From Bondarzewia mesenterica (taxonomy: Eukaryota; Basidiomycota; Agaricomycetes; Russulales; Bondarzewiaceae): a stretch of DNA of 53,094 nt. A program made the translations under genes and the position numbers. Below, piece after piece: positions 21,878-32,872 of this stretch. The DNA lies in the NCBI GenBank assembly GCA_004802705.1, contig SGPL01000209.1:1-53094 (forward strand), written 5' to 3'. The notes beneath the pieces were generated by a model. That model saw only the letters and a list, made by a program, of their open reading frames with translations. It made no database searches and was not told the origin of the DNA. The stretch's first letter is position 1, and every line of letters begins with the position of its first letter.

Positions 21878-24332
21878 ATGAATGGCGATAAGCGTGCTAC
21901 CTCACTGAGCTCCTCCACGCGGTCGAGGTCTCTGAGGTCAACAGCGCCCAAGAGAGACTCTTTGGCCGCAGAGCTAGAGCGAGGTAAGTGTTCATCCTGT
22001 CGTTTAACGCGTCGTCCTTTAATTATATACACGTCTAGATCCGCAATTATCGTCAGCCAAGCGGCAGCAATGCACGCAGGCATTTTCTTCTACCATGGCC
22101 CACGCATCGCTTGAGCGCCAGCTCGTTGCCGCGCAGACTGCTAAAATGGAACTCGAGCTAAAGCTTCGGGAGAAGGAAACAACAATAGAGCGGTTAGAGG
22201 GCGACAGGCGATGGCTGGCAGAAAGGGAGAAAGAAGAAAGGGAGGAGAAGGAACACGAAAGGGCGGAACGGGAACAAGAGAAGGTTTGCACATGTCTTTC
22301 ATCGTGATAACGTATCAAGTGACTTAACCGGCTGAAGAGAAAAACGGAGCAAGATCTACTCTCTTTGCGTCTCGCGCACGCATCTCTTCTCGAAGAACAC
22401 AATACGCTTCAGGACGACCATTCGACCACGTCTCGCAGTTCCGCTCAAACTATCGCCGCTCAGACATCTCAGATTTCTACTTTAACGCGACAAGTCACAT
22501 TTCTCGAAGAGGAGCTTGTCTCTGTCAAAAGTCTGGCCGAGGAGCGTAGTTTTGCTATCGAAGAGGTTCAAAACCAGATGGAGGAGTTGAGTTCAGCACA
22601 GCTGGATACATCACGGCGGGAGCTCGAGGAGGAGGACTGGGGCGTGTTGCGCGAGGAGCTACAGAGACAGACCAACTATCTGCGTACGCTGGAGGGGACG
22701 AATGCCAAGTTGAATGCGGAATTGACCGTTCTGCGTGAACGTTGGACGAGCGTAGAGGTGCTCCGGGAAGAGAAGAGGAGCTTGGAGCAGAAGGTCCGCG
22801 ACACTGAAATGCTCCGCGAGCAGATTATACGATTGGAGGCGGAGGTCCAGGCTGCTCGGCGTGAGCGGGAAGATTGGTGAGACTCTATTCCGTTAGATGC
22901 TGATTTAATTTTATCTTACTGCAGCATAGGGCAACGAAGGCGACGCAACTCGACATGCCTTCCAAGGTACCGGTATCCGTTACTCAAAGTCTCTCAGCCC
23001 TTCGTCTTGCCCATGCAAATTTACTGGAAGAGCATGGTGCAAACATTGCTTTATTACGCCGGCGCGAATCCGAACTAGTGGAGGCACAAGACCTTAACGC
23101 AGAGAAAGAAGAGACAATTGAGAGTCTCCACCAGGAGAAACGATCTCTGCTTGACCAGGTCTCCCACCTTGAACGTGATACATCGTTAGCAGAAAGAGAA
23201 GTTGGCTTCTTGCAAGCGCTAAATGTAAGTCTCAAAGATCTCAGTCGTTTGGTCGAGAATGAAATATGGTACAGGCTAGTTATACAGCTGAACAGGCATC
23301 TCACGGCACGGACGTCATCGACAATGCTAAGGAGCAGCAGATTCGAGATCTTGAGGGCTTGGTACAAGAGTACAAGACCAGGACGCAGGATCTGGAGCAC
23401 GAGATTGATGAACTCAGCAAGCGGCAGCTCCCTTCGCCAGCCAAGCAAGGACCTCGATTACGAGAGCTGAAGGAGGCTCTTCAGAAAGAGGAAGAGGCGC
23501 TAGAGGAGGCGCAGAAAGGTGAGCCCACCACAACGTGAAACTTGGCCAAGGTTAAAGTGCCTGCAGCGCTGGAGCAAAGCGAAGCAGAGAGCGAGAAGCA
23601 GCTGGAACAGATTGAAGAGTTGGAGCAGACACTCTTCGAATTGCGAGGCGAGATTGGTGCCGGCAGACATGTACCTCCGGGCGTTCGCATACTTTCGCTG
23701 AAGGACAACCCTGCGCAGCAGTGGACAGATCTCAGACAGGAGGTGATGGATCGTTTAAAGAACGAGAATGAGGCATTGATCAGGCGATTAAAGGAGCTGG
23801 AGGAGAGCGGTGCTGGGCAGGTAACCACAACTAAACTAGGAGAGGGTCATAGCAACAATTTAGTGCCGAGGGAAAGTTGGGAGGCTGTGAGTAAGGAGAA
23901 GCATGAGTTGGAGGAGATTGTGAAGCAGAAGGAGAAACGTCTCTTACGTCTGCAGCAGGTGTGCTTTCCGAACTTCGATGTAAATGGCCGATTCTGACTG
24001 ATTGTTCGATCCAGGTCTTCACAACCAAGAGTGCTGAGTTCCGTGAGGCTATTGCGTCCATCATGGGCGTGAAGCTGGCCTTCTATCCAAATGGTCAGGT
24101 CCGCGTAACGTCGCAATACGATCTCAATGCCTCGTTTGTCTTCCAGCCCACTTCAAAATCAGAGGGTGCGAGGATGCAGCTCATCGCGCAGGGCGAGGGT
24201 GGGCCGCAGGAGCTGCCACAACTGATGAGAAACTGGGTCGAGGAGGAACAATGTATCCCCTGTTTCTTGGCTAGTGTGACTCTCGAATGTTACGACAGCT
24301 GGAAGAGAGAACAAGCGTCGCAGCAGTCGTAG
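21878..24332 (+). CDS. MAD1: Spindle assembly checkpoint protein Mad1
   Basis: Seven exons (21878-21983, 22039-22283, 22338-22876, 22930-23224, 23275-23518, 23558-23958, 24015-24332) encode about 715 residues. Nearly all of the protein is coiled coil, rich in Glu, Lys, Arg and Leu with heptads. The last exon carries the globular Mad1 C-terminal domain: VFTTKSAEFREAIASIMG, LAFYPNGQVRVTSQY, SFVFQPTS, MQLIAQGEG and IPCFLASVTLECYDSW. These match the order in human MAD1L1 (FRTACYTLLG..., RLTSMY, FLSSLTLELF). Mad1 recruits Mad2 to unattached kinetochores and nuclear pores and delays anaphase. The Mad2-binding segment should lie near residues 540-600 but was not identified base by base. Intron 23519-23557 (39 nt) is short, and the acceptor at 22929 was chosen for phase. 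Confidence 0.92.
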
Positions 24333-24871
24333 ACTCGTAGGTACTGACCCTCCATGCAGATATATAGGTTCGTGTTGGTACAACGCTTGTAGAGTAGTTC
24401 GACCAATGGCGCCCTTCACGTGGAACACTGAGAATCGTCACTTTATAAGACTTTGCATCAGCGCTCTGAACTTGCCCGGCGTAAAGGGCAGCGCATTCAA
24501 TAGTAATGTCTTGGATATGTGAACGTCTGAGAGAAACCCGACTGCCATGGGTGCCCGAAAAAACCTTTCTCGACGATCTAGAAAGCGCGATGAGAGATAT
24601 TGTGCCTGCCACACCAACTCGTATTTCTCCCCTTGTGAACGCCTGTTAGGGACGAGACTGTTCAGAAACTGTCTATGACATGGTGAGAAGCAGAGAGCTA
24701 AGGCGCTTCATGCGATCGGGTAAGTCAAATCTCAACCAGATTTGCTTCGACACCAGTTTACTGTAAATTGTACAAGGACAATACAGTACGATTCGGAAGC
24801 TTGCAATATAATTGAGACATATTCGGCCAATCGATCTGAAGACGACAAGCTTACCTCTGAAATTTCCATCG
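24333..24871. other. Convergent intergenic region
   Basis: About 540 bases between the 3' ends of MAD1 (plus) and RRP45 (minus). Frames at 24271-24612 and 24673-24960 on the minus strand have no splice support or domain pattern. It holds the two 3' UTRs. Confidence 0.5.
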
Positions 24872-25959
24872 CTACTGCACTTCAACCTTCCTGCCCACCC
24901 AATCCACTCTAAGCTTTTCCTCCACAAATTTTTCCAGCTCCTTTGCCTTCCCAACAGCAATACCTACAGCCTTCAGAATTTCCTCTGGGGCGAGTGGCAA
25001 TCCGCCCGCCTTATGCACAACGCATAGTTCGCGCTGAGCATTTAGTGCTAATGATAACGTACCTGCGCAGAGGCGCTGTTCAAGATGGGCAGGGTCGAGT
25101 ATGCAAGTGGTTTGGTTCTGGGTGGAAGAAGGGAAATAGGCGAAGGAGATGCAAAATGGGATATGGTGTAGAGAGAGAGGCACAGGGGCGCGAGAAGTTG
25201 GTGGATGCTGAACAGGCAGACCTTGTTAATAACAGATAATGGCTGGTATGTCTTCGTGAGGGACATACAATTGTTATTTCGTCGCCGACTACCTCGACGT
25301 CCGGACGACGAAAATGTTTTAGTGCGACGATCCCGGCGAGACATGCGCAATCGAGAAGATTCCCTGCATCGGCCAGACAATGAATCGTTATGCGTAGATG
25401 CCATACCTTGAAGCAGAACAAGGTCAACACTGATCTTACAGAGTACAGGATGTGCATACTCTCTGTCCGGCCAACACGCATAGCGCCTCCTTGTCGACTG
25501 CATCACTCCGACGGAGTACTTTGTCTAGCATACGCGAAAGCGCAACTTCCTCGTCCGAAGGACTGAGTAAATACTTAAGTTGCTGCAAGAGATACCAAAC
25601 GCGAGCTGCCTACCTACCGGCCGGGCTCGTATTCAATCGAAGCCATGGGAGAGATCTCAGAATGGATCGTTATAAAGCCCTCGTATGGCCGCTCTGGTGG
25701 TGGGCGGACCATTTTTGCGTCTACCTGAGCAAGCACTCTGGGGGAACTCGGTTGAATATACCAACATGAAGAAAAGGAATTGCAGGCCTGGTACGCACCG
25801 TGTTTTGCCCAGAGCACATTCAACACAACCCAGTTCAGAGCCGAAAGTGAGTTCTGGTGCGCGCATCTCGAGCAGTGCCCGCCCGTCCAGTCGGAGCGAC
25901 TGGTCCAGTGCACTCGCAAGGAACTCTTTTTCAGGTATTGAAGGTGATGGTGGGCGCAT
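24872..25959 (-). CDS. RRP45: Exosome ring subunit Rrp45 (EXOSC9)
   Basis: Five exons: 25959-25799, 25737-25618, 25562-25460, 25406-25269 and 25207-24872, 285 residues. RNase PH fold motifs follow the order of human EXOSC9: RLDGRALLEMR, GSELGCVECALGKTR, PPPERPYEGFITIHSEISPMA, EYEPGR, EALCVLAGQRVWHLRITIH, GIVALKHFRRPDVEV, PVPLSLHHIPFCISFAYF. A C-terminal helix rich in Lys and Glu closes the protein. Rrp45 is one of six inactive RNase PH-like subunits that form the RNA exosome ring in nucleus and cytoplasm. The human protein has a longer acidic tail that is absent here, as in yeast. Divergent from the pfkB kinase gene. Confidence 0.93.
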
Positions 25960-26183
25960 TTTTTTTTTTTGTAGAAGACAGGGAGGAGAGGGGAGGAGGA
26001 AAGAGAGTGCGCAACAAGAGGGTGAAATTTATACAAATTAAACCGCCCGATAAGTGCTTAGCGCTTATTGTAGACAATCAGTAACTTACCGTCTTGCGAG
26101 TTCTCAGAGGTTCTCAGCTTGCGGTTTAACCAGGTTTAACCTACGACAGCGAGGACGACGGCGCCGACACACTACAAAATAAC
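25960..26183. promoter_or_regulatory. Divergent promoter region, RRP45 and pfkB kinase
   Basis: A 224-base gap between two start codons on opposite strands. It contains a T10-11 run at 25961-25971, next to the RRP45 start, and purine-rich DNA at 25980-26010. Poly(dA-dT) tracts often keep fungal promoters free of nucleosomes; that role is inferred. Confidence 0.45.
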
Positions 26184-28137
26184 ATGTCACGCCTTCGACA
26201 TTCCCCGTCCTCGCTGTCTCAACAGTCTGCTCCTATACAGCGCCCTTTACGCGTAATTGCCTCTGGTACTCTTTTTCTGACGCACACATTGTCCTTGCCC
26301 ACCTACCCTCAGCCTGCGAGCAATGTGCGCGCGCACGCGTACACAAGGACGCGTAATGGTTCCGCTTGTACCGTTCTTTCTGTGTTGTCTCAATTTCGGA
26401 GACCGGAGCTCGGCGGAGGGGTCGAAGGATGTTGGCTTGTCGCGAGTTTAGGTGGAAATGACGAGGGGAAGGAGGTTATACGCGAATTGGACAAGATCGG
26501 AGTGAATACGCGATACTGTAAAATGTGGGATGATGTTGGTGTACCTGGCGCTTGGGTTCTACATGCAAGTGAGTGTCTCTATCATAATGATTTATTCTGT
26601 AAACCCGAAGCTTTCTTGAGTTGAACTGGCGTCGAATTGTACTTTGGAAAGACTTATACTGTGCTCGAACACTCTCGAGTGATGATCACAAAGGTACGGA
26701 AGAGCTGCTTGTCTATCCTCCCTTGACGGATAGCTCATCTTGTATCCAGACTTCGCTGTGATGTACTTGAATATTCGCAGCCATCATACTGACTCTTACA
26801 ACGGATTATAGACGACACCGATTCTCAAACTGTGATCAATCACAATCCCTTGCCCGACATCTCTCACGAGGAATTCGTATCTCTTCTTGGGCCTATACTT
26901 GCTCCAGAAAATTACCCCGTTTCCTCCGCGGAGCTTTCTTCATCCTTGCCTCAGCCCAACCCTCCCCCTCGACCATCGCTGTCTGCACCTACAGTTGGCT
27001 CTCCATCGTCGAATACCTCACAATGGCAAAGCCCGGCGCCGTTCGACTGGCTTCATTTCGAAGGTCGGTCCGTCAAGACGACGCTCAATAATATTGCCGG
27101 TATCGATGGCTTGGCGCGAGAGCGCAAATGGCGATCATATTGTGTGTTCAGCATAGATGTGGGACGGCGTGCTCGTCAGGGCGTCGAAGCGGTATGAATT
27201 CTCTGTTTAATATCGTGATTTCCTTCTCACTGATTCCTACTCTTCGTAGCTGATCCCTCATGCGGACGTGGTGTTTCTCAATAAACACTATGCGCAGGCG
27301 CACTCACCCGCTTACGCCAGTACTCCAAGAGCTTTTCTACTTTCTCTAACTTCAATCGCCCCACCTCACGCGCTGCTGATCGCATATTGGGGCACAGATG
27401 GAGCCGCTGTACTCTCTGTACCCACGCGTGAGTATTTCCAGAGCTCGGGGTGGGTAGAAGAATGGACGGTCCCAGCACATCCGTCTCCCATGAGTGTGCG
27501 TCCCGAGGGAGCAGGGAGAAGAAGTCCGGAAGAGATCCTCAGTGTACGTTCCGGCAGCGATTTTTGGGCTGCGCCGGGCACGCGCCGTAATTCATCTACA
27601 GCAAGTGCTTTCTCAGCAGCGCTCCTTGGCGCGGAGCACTCTTCTGCTTCTCCCAGTCAAGGCCTTGCTAGCCACGGACAAAGTTCCCGACGCCACCGCC
27701 GGCAGGATACTCGCGATGAAGACGATGATTCAGACGCTGATTCCCAAGGAACGGAAATTGCTGGGTCTAGTAGTGGCGGCGCACATATTACAGGTAATTT
27801 GCATACAAAGAAAGAGGGACCGGCGTTAGACGAGGTCGGCGCACAGGATGCATTCGTAGCAGGGATGATCTATTCCTTGAGCCGGAAAATCTTACCGGGG
27901 GCACCATATAGTCCTGGACTGGCAGGGGCGGAGGGTGTCGCAGGCGATGAGGTGAAGCGGTGGAGACTAGACGAATGTCTGAGGTCAGTATAATTGACCC
28001 TTATAATCTGCAATTTGAGCCAATAACCAGGTTCGTCTTGCAGATTCGCAACGGAATTGGCTGGAAGGAAGGCCCGCAGGCGAGGGTGGGACGGTTTAGC
28101 TGAGGAGATGACCAGAGCTGGTTGGTTTGACATTTGA
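26184..28137 (+). CDS. pfkB-family sugar kinase (ketohexokinase/ribokinase-like)
   Basis: Four exons (26184-26568, 26812-27191, 27250-27983, 28044-28137), 530 residues. Fold landmarks are RVIASGTLFLTHT at the start, GGNDEGKEVIRELDKIGVNTRYC, TVINHNPLPDIS, WLHFEGRSVKTTL, ADVVFLNKHYA and AYWGTDGAAVLS. The anion-hole/catalytic motif comes last, here VGAQDAF instead of the usual GAGDxF. The Asp base is kept while the middle Gly is Gln. The family phosphorylates sugars or nucleosides with ATP; the pattern is closest to ketohexokinase-like kinases, but the substrate is not certain. The protein is over 200 residues longer than typical members because of a Ser/Asp-rich insert just before the catalytic motif (about 27500-27830). 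The first intron is 243 nt. Confidence 0.8.
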
Positions 28138-28630
28138 ATCCATCGTAATTTCTTCAACGTTACGAGTATGGGCTTGACGCTTCTGTGTCGGATCAATCTC
28201 TACGTACCTTCAGCTTCAGCACTTTCCGAATTGTTCTTTGTCGGATTGTATGATATAGCACGCTTTATTATTTTCGACGAGGCATGTATACTTTACGCAC
28301 CTTCAGCTTCAAACTCTATAACTTTATAGATAGGACGAGTACGATGACCCAATGATGACATTACTGGAGTGACTGAGAACTTGAAGATTGCATGATCGCT
28401 ATCGATACATACTGTGTAATCTTCTGAGAAACGGAAGGATACAGCTGCTATTCTACTCATGTCAGTGCTTAAACTGGGGCTCCTGAAGATAATCTAAAAC
28501 CCACACTCCATGGCGTGACCTCCAATGGAATTGACGAATGCGCCTCAAACGTGGGTGTGATAATCCCTAAATCGCGCGACTTTCGCTCGGAGGCCGGATT
28601 TTTCGAAGGTACGTATGATAAGTTTACAGA
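28138..28630. other. Convergent intergenic region with a short direct repeat
   Basis: About 490 bases between the 3' ends of the pfkB kinase and TRM112. A near-identical 18-base element (TACGTACCTTCAGCTTCA / TACGCACCTTCAGCTTCA) occurs at 28201-28218 and 28294-28311. No gene is seen. Confidence 0.5.
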
Positions 28631-29199
28631 TCAACCAATCTCATGTTCCGCCAGAAGCTGATAAGGGATTGAAGGTGAGTTTCGATGATCGTATCGGATA
28701 ATCAGCTAGAGAACTGAAGTCTCACCATGTTTGGGATTCCACTGGAGATCGGATAGACATGATGGCAATTTGGACAAACCATAGCACCCTCGTCGATGTG
28801 TATCTGTTGCATGGTAGAGAAAATGCGAAAATGAGACCTTTCAGCTGCACGATGGAGCGGTGTTCGTCTTACCTCGAGCAAGACGTGGTGGAACTTTTTC
28901 AGAAAGTCATCATCCACCATCTCGGGCTGTTGTATGGGTAGTGACGTGTCTCCTAGCTGTGAATCGTGAATGGGATTGACCACAGTGAAGGAGAAGCAGA
29001 GGTTGTCGAGACTCACCTGCCTCGCCGCATCCACGAGCGCTGTCCACTCGACTTTTGGCATGAAGCCTCGCAAAAAGTCGGGATTAAACTCAGCCTCGCG
29101 CAGCACAATTTGCACGTCTTTCAGCTGCAGAGGGAAGTTGTTTGATGTGCATCCTTTGGCATGACACGCAAGTAAATTGTGCGTGATTAAGCGCACCAT
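28631..29199 (-). CDS. TRM112: Trm112, activator subunit of RNA and protein methyltransferases
   Basis: Four exons: 29199-29017, 28956-28873, 28803-28726 and 28657-28631 (27 nt), 123 residues. It starts MVRLITHNLLAC with Cys 12 and Cys 17 for zinc, as in fungal members, then REAEFNPDFLRGFMPKVEW and DDDFLKKFHHVLLE. The C-terminal zinc part MVCPNC...YPISSGIPNM ends in LLAEHEIG. Trm112 binds and stabilises Trm9, Trm11, Mtq2 and Bud23, linking tRNA, eRF1 and 18S rRNA methylation. The last tiny exon is fixed by the conserved IPNMLLAEHEI ending. Length is normal for the family. Confidence 0.95.
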
Positions 29200-29650
29200 A
29201 GCGGAGGAAGGATCTGGAGAAGATGCATTTGGTCAAGATTAATCATCACTCGGTCTGATCAGCTGATAGATCACGTGCCTATCAGCGCTTCCAATCCCGT
29301 GCTTTCATTTTTTTTTTTTGCCTATGACGCGTAAAAAAAACGCGTCCATCATCGTGGTATATATCCGCGTAACAAAACTATCTGCCCTCAGAGCAGACGC
29401 GAGGTGCTCCTGCGGAGTCTAAGGTTACAGACACAACGGGATGGCAGGAGAACATTATCTCGTCAGGGTCTCGGCTCCGGTCGGAGCCTAGAAAATTCGG
29501 ATATTGTGATGAAATCTTTTGGCCCGTCTGGCCTTCCGACGAACCGCTCCGGTACGCGTCAAATATATAGACTGATTTTGCAAGCCTTCAACCTTCTCTT
29601 CAGCTTTACCACCTTATACACTTCCTTGTTGTCTCTATCTTTGCTCAGCA
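29200..29650. promoter_or_regulatory. Divergent promoter region of TRM112 and peroxiredoxin with three ACGCGT boxes
   Basis: This 451-base region separates two start codons. It holds ACGCGT at 29327-29332, 29340-29345 and 29554-29559. The first two are separated by a run of seven A. A TATA-like AAATATATAG at 29561-29570 follows the third box and lies about 80-90 bases before the peroxiredoxin ATG. A T12 run is at 29308-29319. ACGCGT is the MBF (MluI box) site in ascomycete yeasts; use here is inferred. Confidence 0.5.
29561..29570 (+). promoter_or_regulatory. TATA box of the peroxiredoxin gene
   Basis: AAATATATAG sits 81-90 bases upstream of the ATG at 29651, directly after an ACGCGT box, in a good position for a fungal TATA element. 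Confidence 0.5.
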
Positions 29651-30574
29651 ATGGTCGCCACCGTCCAACAACCTGCGCCCACCTTCACTGCTCAGGCCGT
29701 CGTTGACGGTCTGTTCAAAGAAATCTCGTTATCTGAGTATCTCGGACAATGGTGAGTCTTTTTTGCAGCTTGTAACACGTCACTGTGTCTCTGACTTGTT
29801 TTTAGGGTCTTCTTGTTGTTTTACCCTATGTATGATCCATTATTTGATTAAGTCCCATTCTGTTGTGTCAACGAGCGATTTAGGGACTTCACCTTTGTTT
29901 GCCCCACCGAGATCCTTGCGTTCAATGACGCGCTCCCCGCCTTCGCTAACGTCAACACTACCGTTCTTGGCACGTCTCTACGCTATCGCTATTTTGTGCT
30001 GTTGTTGACCGCGATCACTTCATTGCAGGTGTCTCGACGGATTCCGAGTATACCCATTTTGCATGGGCCACCCAGAACCGCAAGGATGGTGGTCTTGGCC
30101 CTGACCTCAAGCTCCCTCTTGTCGCTGATCGTAACATGCGCATCGCTCGCGACTACGGTGTCCTGATTGAGGAGAAGGGTGTTGCCCTTCGCGGACTTTT
30201 CCTCATCGACCCCAAGGGTGTCCTCAGGTCAGTCCCTTTTCCCAGACCCGTCGTCGCGGTTTTTTCTTGAAGCTTGAATACTGACGGATGACTCTAGACA
30301 AGCTACTATCAACGATTTGCCCGTTGGCCGCTCTGTCGATGAAGCTCTTCGTCTGGTCAAGGCCTTCCAGTTCACCGTATGTCTCACTGCTGCCTCGTGT
30401 CCTTCTCTTGTCTTCTTACGCGGATCACATACGTAACAGGAGCAATACGGTGAGGTTTGCCCCGCCAACTGGACTGAGGGCGATCGCACCATCAAAACCG
30501 ATCCTACTGGCAAGCTCGAGTACTTCAACAGTGTCAACGACGCCCCGGCCGCCAAGCGCCACCGTGCGGAATGA
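29651..30574 (+). CDS. TSA1: Typical 2-Cys peroxiredoxin (thioredoxin peroxidase, Tsa1-like)
   Basis: Six exons (29651-29751, 29806-29829, 29884-29969, 30029-30227, 30298-30376, 30440-30574), 207 residues. The peroxidatic Cys 48 lies in FTFVCPTE and the resolving Cys 170 in GEVCPANW. The GGLG motif and a C-terminal YF (EYFNSV) are both present, features of peroxide-sensitive 2-Cys peroxiredoxins. The enzyme reduces hydrogen peroxide with thioredoxin in the cytosol and can act as a chaperone when over-oxidised. Exon 3 ends TTCTTG followed by GCACGT, and the next exon opens with GTGTCTCG, giving VLGVSTDSE. Only a GC-AG intron (29970-30028) gives this conserved sequence. Exon 2 is only 24 nt. 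Confidence 0.95.
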
Positions 30575-30880
30575 GTTCCTTCCTCTCCGTATGCCACCAT
30601 GTTGATTGCTCCGACGAATCTTTAGGTTCGCCTCTACGTCAGTGAGCATCTATCAGGCTACGCCGCGATAATAGCGATCGGTTAGGACTGTGATGTCTCC
30701 TTTGCTGTTATGTATGTCGTTGTTGTCACACATACCTCTCTACTACTAGTAAATAGTCTTCGACGGAGGTAACGATAGATGCGAATGAACGATAGAATGC
30801 TACTGTGGAGCAATCCGAGAATTGGAAGTTTCCTACCCAGCAATGTTCAGTGATTCACCAATCAATCGATTACTATTTAA
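30575..30880. other. Convergent intergenic region
   Basis: About 300 bases of 3' UTR sequence between the peroxiredoxin and FCP1-like genes. No gene or repeat is seen. Confidence 0.5.
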
Positions 30881-32872
30881 TCATTGCTTGATACCATGCT
30901 CTGTAGGGATACCCAATTCCCGTAGCGCATCCCTCCCCTTGCCCGCCCAAAAGCGCATCGTCAACGGATGCTCAAACCATACCGGTAAAGGGACGTCATC
31001 CTCCTGCCCAGAACCCGCAGCATCATTGCCAGCACCTGAAGGCAAGACTTCATCCGCGCCGTCACTATTCTTTCGCCGTCGCTTATCCTGTCTGGGGCTA
31101 GCCACAGAGACGTCGCTGTCTTCAGCTTCATCAACCTGAGTTGCGGGCGGCGATGAGGACGGAGGCACCTCCACGTCTTCGTCTTGGTCCACCTTGCTCG
31201 CTTTTGCATCCTCGTTCGGAGCAGGTGCATACGGCCCCCACAGCGCACCTCCCCTTATCCATGCTGCCACATTGCTTTGCAAACGCGCAGCGTGCAGCAT
31301 TCCAACGACTGCAAGCAATGTCTCGTCGAACTGTGCAGCCTCAGGAGATGCGATCGGTAATTCCTCAAGCTCTGTGGATGCCTGGGTGGTGACAGCAGTC
31401 GCGGCCGCGGCGCGCTTCGCAGCGTTCCTTCGCTTCTTCGACAATCGCTTGCGTTTTCCTAAACTGAATAGATCCTCCTCTGTCTCGCCCACATCTTCGT
31501 CTTGAGCGGATGGGGACGTCGTGATCGTCACGCCTTCAACTTCATGAGCGGCAGGTGCCGCAACTTCAACGGCCTTCTCTTTCGCGATCGACTCCAAATC
31601 GTGGTTTCGGATTTCCTGTGTGTACTCCATGATGCATATGTGATTGTATGGCTGCAAAACGGCCTTCTTTTGCGAGTCATCGAGAAGGATGGTGGTGAGT
31701 GCGGAATGTTGGACTGGCGGAGGTGGGGATGAGGTGTCTTCGGCGGTGGGATGGTCAGATGGGGACGAGAGGGATGGCAATGCACTCCAAGGTTTTGTGA
31801 GATCTTTGACTGTTTGAATTTTGCGATCTAAGAAAAAATATCAACAAATCTGTCTATATCGTTCTGGACGTAGAGGAAAAGTGATGCAAAGACATTGCGG
31901 AAGACATGGGGATTGCGGGATTTGACGGCTAGCACATTCAGAAATACGGCAGAGATATACTACAGGAATGGTCGCTTCGATTGCTGCGATCACTTTTATT
32001 ACAACAGAGATGACCCAAGAACCTCAGAGCTGATGTCTGCCCGCATGCGGGTCATGCAAAGAACATTTCTCCCGCATTTCTCCCGCAATGTCTTGCCATG
32101 CTCGCCAAGATGCAAGCAGACATAAAGACCAGCACAAAAACTCACGATAGTGATCGGGGGCCAAACCCAACGTATCCCGTGCCCAGATAGCGATGAGTTT
32201 ATTCTTATCCTCTCCAAACGCTTTGTCCACCATATCATCAACACTATGTGGTTGTGCTGAAGACCAAACCATGACTTCCAGCCATTCCTTCGTCCGCTCC
32301 GCGAAGAGATAGGCACGAAAATTCTCCATATATGGCCGAGGATGAACTTTTCTGAGTGGAGGTCGCTGGGTAAATCGGCCAGTTCGAGGTGCGCGTGCTG
32401 ATCGTAGCAGAAGGGTGCCGTTCAGATCAAGCACAAGTAGCTTCCGAGAGCTGGATGGTATGGAGATAGTTTCTGATGGTGTCGCCGAGAGCGCAAGATA
32501 GCTCGGTGACGGACTTCCCGATGGTGGAGGCGAGACAGGTCTTGAGTGATCATGGTCGTGTCGCCGGTGTTCCGGCTGGCGATGCTCGCGAAACTGTCCT
32601 GATCGAGCTCCCGGAGTATAAAGAGATGGTGCAAATAAAAAAGGTGTTTCGTGTGAGGGTGAATGACGGCTCGGCTGAGAGCTCGATTGTGCTTCCTCCG
32701 AAGCAGGGGAATCTTCGTATTGTGAGTCCGTAGCGTAGTACCGATTCATGGACGGTTGGTGAAATCCACGCCATGCGTTCTCCGAGGGGGCAGAGTAGAA
32801 AGAGCCGTAGTAATCGCTGCTTTGGGAATGACTGTAGCTCGTCCCTTCACCTGAGGGAGATCGGCGTGACAT
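30881..32872 (-). CDS. FCP1/NIF-type phosphatase domain protein with long basic-acidic tail
   Basis: Two exons, 32872-32146 and 31827-30881, join through a 318-nt intron and encode about 557 residues. Residues about 1-140 are Ser/Pro/His-rich. The HAD-type FCP1 homology domain follows: KLLVLDLNGTLL (family DxDxT, here DLNGT), PRPYMENFRAYLF, VMVWSSAQPHSVDDMV, WARDTLGL, then in exon 2 KDLTKPW, LDDSQKKAVLQPYNH. The C-terminal tail has clusters KRKRLSKKRR and DKRRRKN, which could be nuclear signals, and ends near WFEHPLTMRFW. NIF-like phosphatases act on phosphoserine, for example of the RNA polymerase II tail. The second Asp of DxDxT is Asn here, so activity is open. Without the intron this looks like two separate genes; the domain runs across both exons. 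Confidence 0.82.

Noticed and set aside
30881..31780. Separate 299-residue gene
   Set aside because: Its start matches the second half of the FCP1 homology domain (LDDSQKKAVLQPYNH), so it is exon 2 of the gene beginning at 32872.
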